From Alentia gelatinosa (lineage: Eukaryota; Annelida; Polychaeta; Phyllodocida; Polynoidae), in contig OX465584.1 in the NCBI GenBank assembly GCA_950022655.1, positions 51,504,723-51,568,722 of the forward strand: 64,000 nt of DNA. The letters are read 5' to 3'. The notes below the pieces were generated by a model. The model was given only the letters and a program-made list of their open reading frames with translations. It was not told the origin of the DNA and did no database searches. Below, piece after piece: positions 30,610-43,279 of the stretch. The position numbers were made by a program, and so were the translations under genes. Within the stretch, counting starts at the first letter, position 1, and each line of letters starts with the position of its first letter.

Positions 30610-33600
30610 ATGGAAGTTTTCAAGCCCCCACCCAATGTCAGGTTTATTCAGGCAATGTAGCTGAACAGTAGAGAAGGTAGGAACAACAGTTCAATGTGTA
30701 TTATGAAGCAGCTGAGTTGGTGAAAAAAGGAGCAAAGTCTAGAGTAGCTATTTTGCTACACTGTGCTGGTCCAGAGGCACAGGATATTCACAGTAACTTT
30801 GTGTTTAGTGACAATGAAGGGGATAAGGCAGATGACTACAAGGCAGTGCTAAAGAAGTTCAGAGAGTATTGTGAACCAAGGAAAAATGAGGTGTTTGAGA
30901 GATATAAATTCTGGCAACGCAATCAGCATGAGGGTGAATCAATTGACCAATGGGTAAATGATCTCAGAATATTGCTGGGAAGCTGTGAGTATGGGGATCA
31001 AAAGGACAAAAATCTCAGAGATAGGATTGTGTTTGGGGTAGCTGACACACGTGTCAATGAAAGGCTACTTCGTGAGGCAGATCTGACGTTAAGCAAGGCA
31101 TTAGATATTTGTCATGCAGCAGAGGCAAGCAAAGTCCAGTTAAAAACTATGATAGGTGAGACGAAGAAAAGCCATGATGTGCACACCATAGGCAGGAGTA
31201 GGAAAAATGTTAATGGCAAACCATCAAACTTCAAGCAGCAAGGTTCAGGGGACAGAAGCTATAGGTTCCAGCCTCAGCATAAGGATGGTAAAGCGCACAG
31301 GACTCAAGGCAAAGATTGTGAGTATTGTGGTGGTAGGCATCCCCCACGTAAATGCCCAGCATATGGTAATACCTGTAACAAATGCAGTCGCCTCAACCAC
31401 TTCGCCAGTGTATGCCGTGATGGTAGCTTTGTCAGAAAGAAGGTGCATGTCCTCGAGCAGCAGGAACAGGAAGAATCCGAGGGTACTGAGTATGAAGGTA
31501 GTGACTATCTTTTTGTTGGTTCATTATATGTGGGTGCAGTAGCCGAGCAAAAGTGTGACAGTGATGCTAATAAGTGGTATGAGACTGTGACTATTGGAGG
31601 TGAACTGGTATGCTGCAAACTGGACACTGGAGCAGAAGCAATTGTATTGACCGAATCAGTTGTACGCAAAATGCAGAACGTAAATATAAAAAGCACCAAG
31701 ACCATTTTGAACGCAGTCGGCAACTATCAAATATACCCGAGAGGCACAGTGGTGCTTAAATCATCAGCACATACAGGTCAGAGTGGCAATTTCAAATTCT
31801 ATGTTACTGACAAAGCAGACACGCCAATTCTGGGACATGAAGCGTGTGAGCAGCTGCATCTTGTAAAGCTTGTGAATATTCGTACATGTGAGCCAAAGCA
31901 TTTCAACTTAACAAAAGACCATGTAGAAAAAGAGTATGCAGATGTCTTTAGGGGAGTAGGTCAGTACGACAAAGAGTATGATATGCAGCTAAATGAAAAA
32001 GCACAGGGCACAATCCAGCAGCCACGCAGAATTCCCTATGCAACGCAACCAAAGCTTAAAAAGACACTTGCAGATTTAACGCAGCGAGGCATCATTGCAG
32101 ATGTGGACAGGCCCACAGAGTGGGTCAGTAATCTAGTGATCGTTGAAAAAAAGAATGGCTCGCTGCGGGTGTGTCTCGATCCAAGGCCATTAAACGAGGC
32201 AATCAAACGTGAAAGATATAATATCCCGACTCCTGCAGATGTACAGGCCCATTTAGCAGGCAAGACTATCTTCACAGTAGTAGACATGAAAGATGGTTAT
32301 TGGCATGTTAAACTCAGCGACCAGGCATCATACTATTGCACATTCAACACTCCATGGGGACGGAAGCGGTTCTTGCGCATGCCTTTCGGCATCTCTTCAG
32401 CAAGCGAAATTATGCAAAAACACAATGAAGAGACATTTGGTGACATCAGTGGAGTTCATGCCATAGCTGATGACCTTATCATTGCAGCAGCTTCCGAGCA
32501 GGAGCATGACTTGATTTTGCGCAAGGTCTTTGAGCGAGCAAGGGACAAAGGTGTGAAATTCAACTTCTCAAAAGTCCAGTTCAAAGTCAATGAGGTTGAG
32601 TACATGGGCAACCTGGTCTCATCGCAGGGACTTAAGCCAGACCCGAAGAAAATTGAGGCAATTGTCGGCATGCCTACACCGACAGACGTGCCCTCTCTTC
32701 AACGCCTACTGGGCATGGTCAAGTACCTGGCTCAGTATATTCCAAACAAATCCACCATCACAGCCCCTCTCTGAGCTCTACAGTGGACACTGAGTGGAAC
32801 TGGACCTATGACCATGATGCTGCAATGCGTAAGCTACAAGACATTCTTACAAGTGAGCCAGTTCTGGAATTCTATGACATGACAAAGCCAGTGACTATTC
32901 AGGCCGATGCATCACAATCTGGCCTAGGAGCATGCCTCCTACAGGATGGTAATCCAGTGGCCTATGCATCTCGCTCCATGACTTCAGCAGAAGAAAACTA
33001 TGCACAAATAGAGAAGGAGATGCTGGCAATCTCCTTTGCTACCAAGAAGTTTCACCAATACATTTATGGTAAACCAGACATATGTGTGCAGACCGATCAC
33101 AAGCTCCTTGAGAGCATTCTCAAGAAACCCATGTGCAAGGCTCCACCAAGGCTACTATCTTCACAGTAGTCATGTTAACTATCCAGCCATATGATCTGGT
33201 TGTCTCATATGCGCCCGGGAAGTACATGTACCTGGCCGACACACTGTCTCGTGCATACATCAAAGGACAGCCTGATATGTCCATAGACGATGAAATGACT
33301 AGAGTGGTACATAGCCTCATCGAGAATACCACTGTGAGTGCAGCAAAGATGGACAAAATCCGTGAGGCCACAGACAAGGACCCAACTCTCCATCAGTTTA
33401 AGTGCCTTATATTGGATGGGTGGCCAAAATCAATCAAGAGCATTCCAGTTGAAGTCCGTGCTTATTGGAATATCAGGGATGAGCTGCATGTTGCTGAGGA
33501 CATCATCTTTTTGAGGGAGCGCGTGGTAGTTCCCATGCAGCTGCGTCAACAGATGCTCGCCCTTATCCATGAAAGCCACCTCGGAACAGAGAAATGTAAG

Positions 33601-34656
33601 GCCCGTGCAAGAACTGTTTTATATTAGCCCGGCATGGGCAGTGACATTGAGCAGGTTGTGCAAAGATGCTCAGTTTGCATGAAATACCAGCGAAGTCAGC
33701 AAAAGGAGCCAATGATCCCGCACAAGATAATTGATGATGTATGGCGCAAGATCGCTATGGATATTATGACATTCCGTGGCCAGGATTTCCTTGTTATTGT
33801 TCACTATTTCTCAAAGTACCCCGAACTCTCACAGCTCCCAGACAAAACGGCAAAAACAATTGTGACATATACCAAGAGCGTGTGCGCCCGCTTTGGAATA
33901 TCAGAGGAAGTGGTGAGTGACAACATGCCCTTTGGTAGCCGCGAGTTCCAGAATTTTGCAAGTGAGTGGGGCATCAAAGTTACCACCTCAAGCCCAGGAT
34001 ATGCCCAGTCAAACGGGCAGGCAGTACAGACACTTAAAAACCTGTTCAAGAAAGCAGATGAGGATGGCCGTGACCCATATTTAGCACTGCTGGAATACCG
34101 GAATACACCACTGACGGGTCTTATATACTCACCAGCACAACTTCTTATGAGCCGAACCCTGCGGTCCAAAATACCAACAAGTGACATGCTCTTACGCCCC
34201 AGGGTGGTGGAAGCACATGAGGCCCTCAAGAAGAGACAGCAGCGCCAGAAGTCGTACTATGACCAGCATGCCACATCCCTCAAGCAGCTTCACCCCGGTG
34301 ATGTGGTGCAGGTGCAGCGAGGAAGTGTATGGGAGCCAGCCATTGTGGCTGACAAGTGTGACCAGCCCAGGTCATACACCATCCAGACTGAGCAGGGGTT
34401 GCTCCGTCGTAACCACAGACACTTGAGGAAGTCTGCTGAGTGCCCACCCCTGCTCATCCCACCGTCAGATGACTACGCCATGGTGGAAGTGAACCCCCAA
34501 CGACACGCAGATGTGAGGTCTGCTGAGCCTCCACCTGCAGAGGTAGAGCCGTCTGAGTTGGTGGCTTCCTCAGAGCCTGTACTAACAGACTCTACCCAGA
34601 GGACGCGAAGTGGGCGTCCCGTGAAGAAACCGAGCCATTTTGATGACTATGTCTAG
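30610..34656 (+). pseudogene. gypsy gag-pol (broken)
   Basis: ATG at 30610 opens gag, with a frame slip near 30650 and two in-frame TAG (30669, 30678) where Trp is expected. The main frame 30696-32774 holds gag, two zinc knuckles (CEYCGGRHPPRKC and CNKCSRLNHFASVC, near residues 207-235), the aspartic protease (LDTGAEA, ~308) and RT (VDMKDGYWH ~528, IADDLII ~589). A frameshift near 32775 precedes RNase H (QADASQSGLGACL.., 32783-33169). A further frameshift near 33155 follows, then a TAG at 33625 in place of Trp before the integrase zinc-binding half. The integrase core (33634 on) has DIM and SDNMP, but the segment carrying the catalytic Glu is missing (SNGQAVQTL). Confidence 0.92.
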
Positions 34657-34943
34657 TATTGATTTGTGTGGGATGCAAAGTGACCGTCCCATGAAGAAAC
34701 CAAGCTGTTTTTAGTGACTATGTCTAGTCTTGATTATCGGTGCTAAATTTTATAGCATTGCATTTCAGTTGTGTAGAGTTAGTGTTTATCACCAGTATGT
34801 TAGTGACTTTTAAACAAAAGCTTTATTGAAGCATTCACCATCTAACATAATTGATATGTGTTTGTATCAACCGAAAGACCTATCTTGATATTCCTGTGAG
34901 ACTGCATATCAAAGACCCACTATCTCATAAGGCAACGCTTCCT

Positions 34944-34955
34944 AAAGAAGGGAGA
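34944..34955 (+). promoter_or_regulatory. Polypurine tract
   Basis: AAAGAAGGGAGA directly precedes the 3' LTR. It would prime plus-strand DNA synthesis. Confidence 0.85.
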
Positions 34956-35085
34956 TGTAACAGATAACATATTCTGTGTTGTGAGACCTGAATAAACAGA
35001 TCAGATGTGCTTCAATTATCGTTCACACAGGTTCTTATTCTTAGAACTAGTCCTGACAAATCTAAGCAATATAAGAAGAACTACA
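34956..35085 (+). repeat. 3' LTR of the gypsy element
   Basis: 130 bp, near-identical to 30392-30520 and followed by the GCCCT target duplication. Confidence 0.95.
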
Positions 35086-36520
35086 GCCCTGAGGGAAACT
35101 CATGCACCTACCCCCCAAGCTGCCCTGACAGATGCATTTAACCCCATGCAGCCCCTGAGGGATACATATAATCACATGTAGCTAGGCTTCAGCAATTCAC
35201 CTAACTCGCATCCAGCCCCCCTTAGAGATACATTTAATCATATGTAGCCCTTAGGGATGCACCTAACTCCCAAGCAGCGCTGAGGCATACATCTAACTCC
35301 CAAGCAGCCCTGAGGGATACATCTAACCACATGTAGCCCTCAGGGATACAGTTAACCTAATGTAGCCCCAGGGATCCATTAAGGGATCCATCTAAGCACA
35401 TGTAGCCCCGAGGGATGCACCTAAGCACATGTAGCCCCCGAGGGATGCGCCTAAGCACATGTAGCCCCTGAGGGATGCACCTAAGCACATGTAGCCCTGA
35501 GGGATGCATTTAACCACATGCAACCCTGAGGGATACAATTAACCACATGTGGCCCTGAGGTATACATCTAAGCACCACATGTAGCCCCTGAGGTATACAT
35601 CTTACCTCATGTAGCCCTGAGGTATACATCTAACTTCATGTAGCCCTGAAATATACATCTAACCACATGTAGCCCTGAGGTATACATTTAACCTCATGTA
35701 GCCCTGAAGTACACATCTAACCTCATCTAGCCCTCAAGAATACACCTAACCACATATAGCCCTGAAGTATACATCTAACCACATGTAGCCCTGAGGCATA
35801 TATCTAACCACATGTAGCCCTGAGGGATGCACCTTACCACATGTAGCCCTCACCCATACATCTAACCACATGTAGCCCTGAGGTATACATTTAACCTCAT
35901 GTAGCCCTGAAGTACACATCTAACCTCATCTAGCCCTCAAGAATACACCTAACCACTTATAGCCCTGAAGTATACATCTAACCACATGTAGGCCTGAGGC
36001 ATACATCTAACCACATGTAGCCCTGAGGGTATACATCTAACCACACGTAGCCCTGAGGGATGGACCTAACCACATGTAGCCCTCACCCATACATCTAAGC
36101 ACATGTAGCCCTGAGGGTATACATCTAAGCACACGTAGCCCTGAGGGATGGACCTAACCACATGTAGCCCTCACCCATACATCTAAGCACATGTAGCCCT
36201 GAGGTATACATCTAAGCACATGTAGCCCTGAGGGATACATCTAACCACATGTAGCCCCGAGGGATGCACCTAACCACATGTAGCCTTCACCCATACATCT
36301 AAGCACATGTAGCCCTGAGGTATACATCTAAGCACATGTAGCCCTGAGGGATACATCTAAGCACATGTATCCCTCAGGTATACATCTAACCACATGTAGC
36401 CCTGAAGGATACATTTAACCACATGTAGCCCTCAGGTATACATCTAACTCCCATGTAACCCTAAGGGACACACATAACTCTTCTGCAGTCCCCCTTAGGG
36501 ATATATTTAAATCCATGTAT
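35086..36520 (+). repeat. 29-30-bp minisatellite, array 2
   Basis: About 45-48 units close to CACATGTAGCCCTGAGG followed by (T/G)ATACATCTAAC, with higher-order repetition: the stretch around 35670-35800 recurs at 35880-36000. It is the reverse complement of the unit in arrays 1 and 3. No coding content. Confidence 0.93.
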
Positions 36521-36956
36521 CCCTTTACTTTACTTACATAAAAACATCAATGGATGAGTCCATTAAAGCCAGTATTTTATGGAAAACTCGGTCCCAGAAG
36601 ACTGAAGGCCTCCATACAGAGTGCCATGTCCTGTATCAGAAAAAACCCATCACCTTCATATCTGAGAGACTGGCCACCTTTGAAGGACAGTTTCGGCCAT
36701 ACAATGATGGTGGTCCACGAAAGGATTATTGGCAGTTTCGATGTGCTTGTGCAGGGAAGCAGCACCCCAACTCTTATCTTTGTGTTGGTTGCCCGGCTTA
36801 CATTTCCTTTAAAGTATTTCTAAGCTTTCATTACCAAGTGTACTTTATTCTACAATTTCCTATCCAAATGCATGCATCAAAAATGGTATCAAGGAAACTT
36901 CAATAACAGCTTATGTATCAGCACATGTCATAGGGAAGTACACATGCAACATCACG

Positions 36957-38875
36957 TTTTTTTGGGTTTTTTTCCATAAATTTCTTTATTGAGATCCTTG
37001 TTATTACAAATTTCCTTTCGTCATGTACAAAATGCTCTCAATAAAGAGGCATAAGACCTCAACCCACACAGGGGGCTGGTTTCCTGGTCCTGCCATCCCA
37101 AAAAATGTAGATACAATCATTTTTCATTTCGATAGTGCCATAAAGCCATGGAAAACTAATTATCGGTTTATATACCTTATAACATAGACTATTTATTTCT
37201 TAACCCATACATTCTTGTTACACATTTTCATAGTTTCCAGATTTCTTCCTTCATAATTGTTTTGGTAAGTATCTTAAAAGTTTTTATATCTCCTGTGGAT
37301 CGCACCAAAGGTGTTTGGTAATTCCAGATTGTCCCCCATGGTAATGAACAGAGTTCATAAACGAATTTGAGTTCGGTTTAGCCACATATAGAACAGGTCC
37401 TTCAAACATTCTTGTTGGCCTTACAAAGTTGGCTAGATTTTCGGCCCGTTGAGCCCGTTTGAACATGAAATTCAGTAGGTGAGCTCTACGTCTGTGTTTG
37501 AGCATGGGTGTTTCAGCTAATCTGTGTATATTAGGTACGGATGTTCTTAACCCTTTAAGGACGGCCGCCTATGGCAGACCTACACTCTTGGGGACGGATA
37601 CTAGTGGCTATGTACAGTTCTAGGGGACGGGGGCATTGTCCTCTGAATTTGAAATTCGAAGGTTGATCATGTGATATAATCTATTATCCTTAATATTTTT
37701 ATTTCTATTATTTAGATATCGAAAATATGAGGCCACACCTACATTCTGTAAAAATTTCAAGTTTATTGTTAAAATACTTCATTTTCAAAAACAATTTCAT
37801 ATATGTCCAGCAAATGATGCCTTATGGCATCATCCGCCCCTGGCCGGTTGATGCCTTAAGGCATCATCCGCCCCCAGCCGGGTGATGCCTTAAGGCATCA
37901 TCCGCCCTTAAAGGGTTAAAGGCACTTTCAAACACAGGCGCAGGCACTTGTTCTGCAAAATTTATAATTCGTCAAGATATTTTTTTGCACAATGATTAAA
38001 CAACACGTCCCCATAGTCAAAATACGGGGTTACAGCAGCTTTAAAAACAGTCATTGCAGCTTGTTTTGACATAAAGTTGGACATTTTTGCTAGTTGATAG
38101 GTACGATATGAAACACATTTCTTTATGGACTGAAAATGATGCTTATATTCCACATGTTCGTCAAGTATAATCCCTAAATATTTATATGAAACAACTATAA
38201 GCAAATCAGAGTTATCAAGAGCTAATGAGTATTGATTCTCATGTCTTTTGTATTTTTTTGCTGGGAAATACATATATTTCGTCTTTTTTGTATTAACACT
38301 AAGTTTATTTTGAAGGCACCACAGCTCTATCATCTCAAGATCAGCCTGTACTTCATCATATAGCAGTCTGGTATTACTACCGTGGTTGTATAAGACTTGT
38401 ATAAGACCTTTGACCTAGAAATATTTGAAGTAAGGTCGTTTATATAAAGTAAAAATAAAAGGGGGCCTAAAATGGAGCCCTGGGGGACACCATTTACAAT
38501 ATTTTCAGGTTGAGATAAAAAGGAGGTTGCTTTGACTTTTTGGGTCCGTTCTTGTAGATAATTTGTAAACCATTTTAAACACTTGTCTTTAAAACCATAT
38601 GCTTCTAATTTAGATAATAAAATAGCGTGATTAACAGTATCAAACGCCTTCATAAGGTCAATATAAATGGCGATGGTGTCTTTACCTATGTTTTTATTTA
38701 ATAAAATATTACAGTTAGGGTGGCTATTGCATCTATAGTGGAGCTGCCCTTCCTGAAACCGTATTGCTTTTTATTAATATATTATTTTCTTCGATAAATA
38801 TAAGTGAGTGATATTGAACAATTTTTTCCATTAACTTGCTAATTATGGGTAGTAATGAAATCGGTCGATTTAAAT
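36957..38875 (-). mobile_element. 5'-truncated non-LTR retrotransposon inside a MULE intron
   Basis: Read on the - strand, coding remnants run from RPISLLPIISKLMEKIVQ (near 38850) through [40 protein letters not shown] (38455-38490), the thumb (NKLSVNTKKTKYMYFPAK) and the C-terminal HRRRAHLLNFMF. It ends with AATAAAG (~36990) and an A-rich tail at 36957-36972. The catalytic YADD is disrupted (frameshift near 38400), and several stops occur. Split by the MITE at 37551-37915. CR1/L2 group. Confidence 0.85.
37551..37915. mobile_element. TTAA-flanked MITE (piggyBac-like), copy 1
   Basis: Terminal inverted repeats CCCTTTAAGGACGG / CCGCCCTTAAAGGG, with TTAA on both sides (37547-37550, 37916-37919). 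TTAA duplications and CCC-starting ends are hallmarks of piggyBac-type transposition. The interior includes three palindromes of the GATGCCTTAAGGCATC type (37826-37905) that could form strong hairpins. No ORF. Inserted in a non-LTR element. Confidence 0.88.
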
Positions 38876-39511
38876 TTTTTTATTTAATAAGCCTTGAAAA
38901 AGGCTGACTTTGCCGAAACGTTGTACACAGTTGTTTACACCAATAAAGCCATCACCTAAACCGAATTGGGTAGCTGTTGAGTTGTACTTGTTTAAACCCT
39001 TTAGAATTTTATAAGTATAGTAAAAAAAAATCCAATTTTTCTTTCTGAGGAAGATATCTTTGCTTATAATAATCTTACTTGTATGTGATACTTTTTTTTT
39101 GGTGTATATATGTCATGCTTAACCCCTGTATTAAAAATATTTCCTTGTGTTTTTCCCCATCCCTTAGTATTGTGATGGGTGGGTTTCTTCACCTCCCCCG
39201 GCTTGGCAGGGTTAGGTGTCCCAGGTGGAGCAGAGCATTCTCCCGGGGAGACGAGATCTCACAGCAGCTCACATCACCTGCCTTGTATAAAAAGCCCCAA
39301 GTGGCCTTGCTTCAGTCTCTCGTGATCTTACATTCACCAAGTGCACACTATCCATAATATGGCTTGAGCATACTATCTAATCTCCATAGGATATAATAAA
39401 GATAGATTTACACTAGAACAGTGCATTTCCTTGTCCGCCTCTTCCATTACAGTATATTAAGTCTTTTCAATGGTCAATATATCCTTTTCTAAGTTTTTTC
39501 ATACTTTTTAG
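38876..39511. other. MULE intron remainder with hairpin motif
   Basis: Holds the hairpin at 38891-38923. Its GCCTTGAAAAAGGC - GAAACGTTG layout resembles the motif at 1856-1890. No gene otherwise. Confidence 0.4.
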
Positions 39512-41542
39512 ATTAATGCTTCACAAACACCCAGTGGGAGGAAATGTCCTTATCGAACGTATAAATAAGATGCATGTGGGCCATGTACCTGAAAGTATTG
39601 AAGACACCCAGAAAAGAATGACTTGTCCAGCGTTACAGGAAATAATCTCCAATTGGGTGAGGCTGGGAGTCAAGCCTGATGCTATCCTTGTCAATGCCCA
39701 CAAATGGGCCATTGAAAATGGGCACCACAATGTTAACGACAGTGCATATCAAGTTACTCCCCAAGATATAACCAACATACGCCGTAAATGTTTGTCAACA
39801 GTACGCCTCAATGTAAATGACTCAGCTAGCCTTCATGAAATGGCCACAGATATATTCAAGAACGATGTCATTTTCTATCAGCAGTTCATACACCAGAAGC
39901 AGCCACTCATCTTGGTACTTCAGTCTAATGAGATGAAGCAAGATTTTGCCAATTAATTTGGGAGAGGCGTGCCCATTGCACACTTTATATCAAGCGAGGA
40001 CACTTCAGCCGTTATTAACACTGCCCTCACTGCGCTTAAAGAAAAAGGTGGTTTGCATCCCAGGTACATATATCTCCATTGCATCCTTTCTCTTTTATTT
40101 CAAAGTCTACCCAATAAAAATGTCTAAGTTCTTAACTTTGGAGCCCCTGCACTCTTTTATTACATTCCCATTCATAGTAAATTCTTCCTAAGAAATGCTT
40201 TGTATGTCTCCTTTCAAAATTTTATTTTCACGTCTTTCATGGTCGACAAAGATTTTCGCGAAATCCAGGCAATAGGAGATGGTTTCCCTGAGGCAGATAT
40301 TCCCCTTTGTTACTTCCATGTGCTTCAGGTATATTTAATCTTTCAACTCCTGTCATCAATAAAGTTCTAGTGAATTCTCCTTACTAATCACCATACTGAA
40401 TGACCTTGCAATTCTTAGTCCATCAACATAGTGCAGATATTTCTCCCTGCACAGTCATATTTTGGAAGAGGTGTAACATGTTCTACGTAACTAAGCATAT
40501 ATCCCATGTAGTAGCTAATTTAAAAAAAACTACTTAAGTAGCTTTCTTACTTGTAATCATACCCACAAGCAGCATTATCTTAATACAACCATACACTCTT
40601 ATTCTTGGGTGCATTTTCAACATCTTATGCACATACTAAAATGTCTTCCTGTGACACATTATGAATCCTTAACACAACAAGCCAATCCCATCATCTTCTA
40701 TTATATCCTTTCTATAGGCTGTACATAGGTGGATGACAACCCGTCTTTCAGGACTGAATGGGCCACTGAATGGAGTAAATCGAAACGATGTCATCCACTT
40801 ATTTGCAAAACTCAAGCAATGCACTAGTGTAAATATTATTTTCCTTTTTTGTGTAGTTAAAAATAATTTATAGTCTATAGTTTTGCCCACTTTATATCTT
40901 TGATATAAGCATTTTATGTACCTTTCACATATCACTTTATATGGGTAAATCTCAATCTCCTAAAATTCTTTTTGAACTTTTCAGTATTTCTTCTGTCCTT
41001 TCAGAGAGAACAGTTTGACCAACTCAGTGATGAGTTTTCCCACAGTATAAAGACTTTCCAGCTCTTGTCAGCTACTTTGCCAACAACTGGTATCCCATTG
41101 GTCATATGTGGTCCCACTTTGGGCGAAAATTCAATCACGAAAATGCTCACACAAATAACCTTTGTAAAAGGTAAATACAGCTGTATTTAAACCTTGCTTA
41201 CGAGGACAACCTCCCTTCCTAGGAAATAGTTCCCTTATATGGTTTTTCCCCTTCCACAGGGTCAGTATCTTATAGACGTCACAGTATAATTCAACGATAG
41301 TGCCTCAAACAGGCACAACAGTAGAGAGTTTTAGTCTTTTCAAACTTACACCACTACAAATCACATGTCTCACTTATTCTTCAGTTTCTAAAACTTTTTC
41401 AAATAATAAACTATTAGAAGCACATTTTTCTAATCATTTGAGATATCTATATCCCAAATGTCATGCTTTTTGGTTATCATTATCACCTAGAAATCATTCA
41501 CTCAAAAATGCTGCACCACTCGCCCAGCTTGTGTATCAACTA

Positions 41543-42035
41543 CAGTAGAACCCCGCCTAACGGACACCCCGCGTAAGCGGACACCCCGCGTAAGCGGACA
41601 CTTTTGCTCGGAACGGAAATTTTCCCCTCTATTAGATGTTTAATTTAACCCCGTGTAAGCGGCACCTCGCGTAAGCGGACACCCCGCGTAAGCGGACAGA
41701 TATTTCGGTACAAAAAGGCCTAAAAACCTCGTGTAAGCGGACACTTCAGACGGACACCCTACCACAAATGGATTAATCTGTGTTTTTTATCAGTGAGTCT
41801 GAGTATATTCATAGAAAATACATTTAAAATTCAAAGTTGATTAACTTCAGATCCAATTAAGATATTGGAAAATCAATTTCAGATTTACCATCCCCCCTGT
41901 TCCCCCTACATATCGGTATATAACACTTGCATATTGGTCCGGAAGAAACGTGAAAACCCCGCGTAAGCGGACACCCCGCGTAAGCGGACACTTTGTCCCG
42001 GAACGGACGGTGTCCGCTTACGCGGGGTTTTACTG
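41543..42035. mobile_element. pogo/Tigger-like MITE, copy 1
   Basis: Ends CAGTAGAACCCCGCC and GCGGGGTTTTACTG, flanked by TA (41541-41542, 42036-42037). CAGT ends plus TA are typical of pogo-type Tc1/mariner elements. Subterminal zones contain tandem copies of ACACCCCGCGTAAGCGG in one orientation at each side. No transposase ORF. Lies in a MULE intron. Confidence 0.85.
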
Positions 42036-43279
42036 TACTATGGTGTGCTCTACTTTTCTTTATTATTTATTTTCTACTTTATTTCTCACAGATTTTTCCT
42101 GAGACTCAAGTACCAGTTCCTGGATGGTATTCAGAACAAGCGACTAGATGATTTAGTTAGAAAACTCCTTACCACATCTGTAGACTATTTTACTGCCATC
42201 CACAACTTGCGTGCTGTTGGCTGTATGAAAGACTCAAAGGGCTCCCTCGTAAGTTTCTTTGAGGTGTCACTTTCATCTTTTTCCACCCAATTATTCTTTT
42301 TCTTCTTTAAGTTTATAATATATACTGGAGGGGTCTATTCAGCAAAGAAGCCTCGCTTCTATAGTCTCCACTTCATCATCATCTTGAGTAGTCACTTTCT
42401 TCCAGTACATGCACTTACATGCCAACTAATAATTTCATTTGTAGAAACTTGGGCTAAGAGGCTCACAGTGTGACATTATATAATGTACATCTTTTCATTT
42501 GCAGAAGATCTAAGGAAAATTCTTCTCCCTTATTCCCAATGCCAGTATCCCAAATAATAATAATACCAAAGAAAAATACTCTTCTCAGCCATTATAACAA
42601 AACAAATCTACACTTTATTTCTCATTAAAAGTTAAAAATAAATCTAAAATAAATTTAGAAATTCACTTATATTTTGCGTAGGTTTTACATTCCATTTTGT
42701 ATAAACCCTAATGCTGTATATTAAATTTAAAGCATCATGCAATCACAATTGCCTAGCTTCCTCATTATCACTGTACATTAGCTACACATATCTTCAATAT
42801 GTATAAATTTAACAACATAATTTTAATTTCGTTTTTCTTTTTTTCATCAAGAAGCTTCAAGAGGAGCTGCACAGCTACTTGAGAAGGGATGGGAACACAA
42901 GCTTTTCATATCGGATGAAGGAAACTTCCTCATTCCCTCTCAATTCACAGACCTTCACTATACTGTGAATATTGTGGATTGTCTGTGCACCTGTCTCTAT
43001 TCTTCTAAATCAGTATTGTGCAAGCACATATCTTTTGTTAGACTCTTACAGATTTCCAGCCACCCAGGTATTTTCACATTGCCTGAACTTTTAAATGCAT
43101 CATGTGACCACTATCATACCAATTGTGATCTTTGGACTGTTGCCTGTGCAGAGACCAAGGTACTGGCAGTCTCTGTAAATGCACATGGACTGACTGCCCA
43201 TGCCTCAACATCAACATGTACCTGTCCTGCACACTCATTTTATGGGGATTGCAGTCATGTTAGACTGGGTGCTGTTTAA

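Larger units (their letters stand above)
30392..35085 (+). mobile_element. Ty3/gypsy LTR retrotransposon with short LTRs (inactive)
   Basis: Two 129-130-bp LTRs (30392-30520, 34956-35085), each TGTAACAG...ACTACA, are flanked by a 5-bp target duplication GCCCT (30387-30391, 35086-35090). A primer-binding site and polypurine tract abut the LTRs. The order gag - zinc knuckles - protease - RT - RNase H - integrase is the Ty3/gypsy order. The short LTRs and the TGGTGTCAGAAGT primer site fit the mag/SURL-type lineage (inference). It is inserted into the 30-bp minisatellite and is inactivated by several stops, frameshifts and an integrase deletion. Confidence 0.95.
36541..43279 (+). pseudogene. Intron-containing MULE-type transposase with SWIM zinc fingers (broken)
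   Basis: Pieces on one strand, most with usable splice sites: 36541-36820 (CACAGKQHPNSYLCVGCPAYI, FAR1/WRKY-like finger), 39512-40063 (HVGHVPESIEDT; GRGVPIAHFISSEDTSA), ~40227-40328 (VDKDFREIQAIGDGFPEADI, PLCYFHVLQ; the MULE second Asp region), 40718-40826 (AVHRWMTTRL), 41005-41170 (NWYPIGHMWSHFGRKF), 42092-42248 (RFFLRLKYQFLDGI) and 42852-43279 (CTCLYSSKSVLCKH and CTCPAHSFYGDCSH, two SWIM-like CxC..CxH motifs). The join CKR|FFLRL across 41170/42092 is in phase. TAA at 39954 is in frame, the stretch with the first catalytic Asp appears deleted there, the third piece lacks an acceptor AG, and the fifth is frameshifted. Mobile element or domesticated gene cannot be decided. Confidence 0.75.

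Noticed and set aside
30392..35085. Endogenous retrovirus with an envelope gene
   Set aside because: No ORF follows integrase before the polypurine tract. The element has only gag and pol remnants, so it is an LTR retrotransposon.
35086..36520. CRISPR-like array
   Set aside because: Repeats are directly adjacent and diverged, with no unique spacers, and the DNA is clearly eukaryotic.
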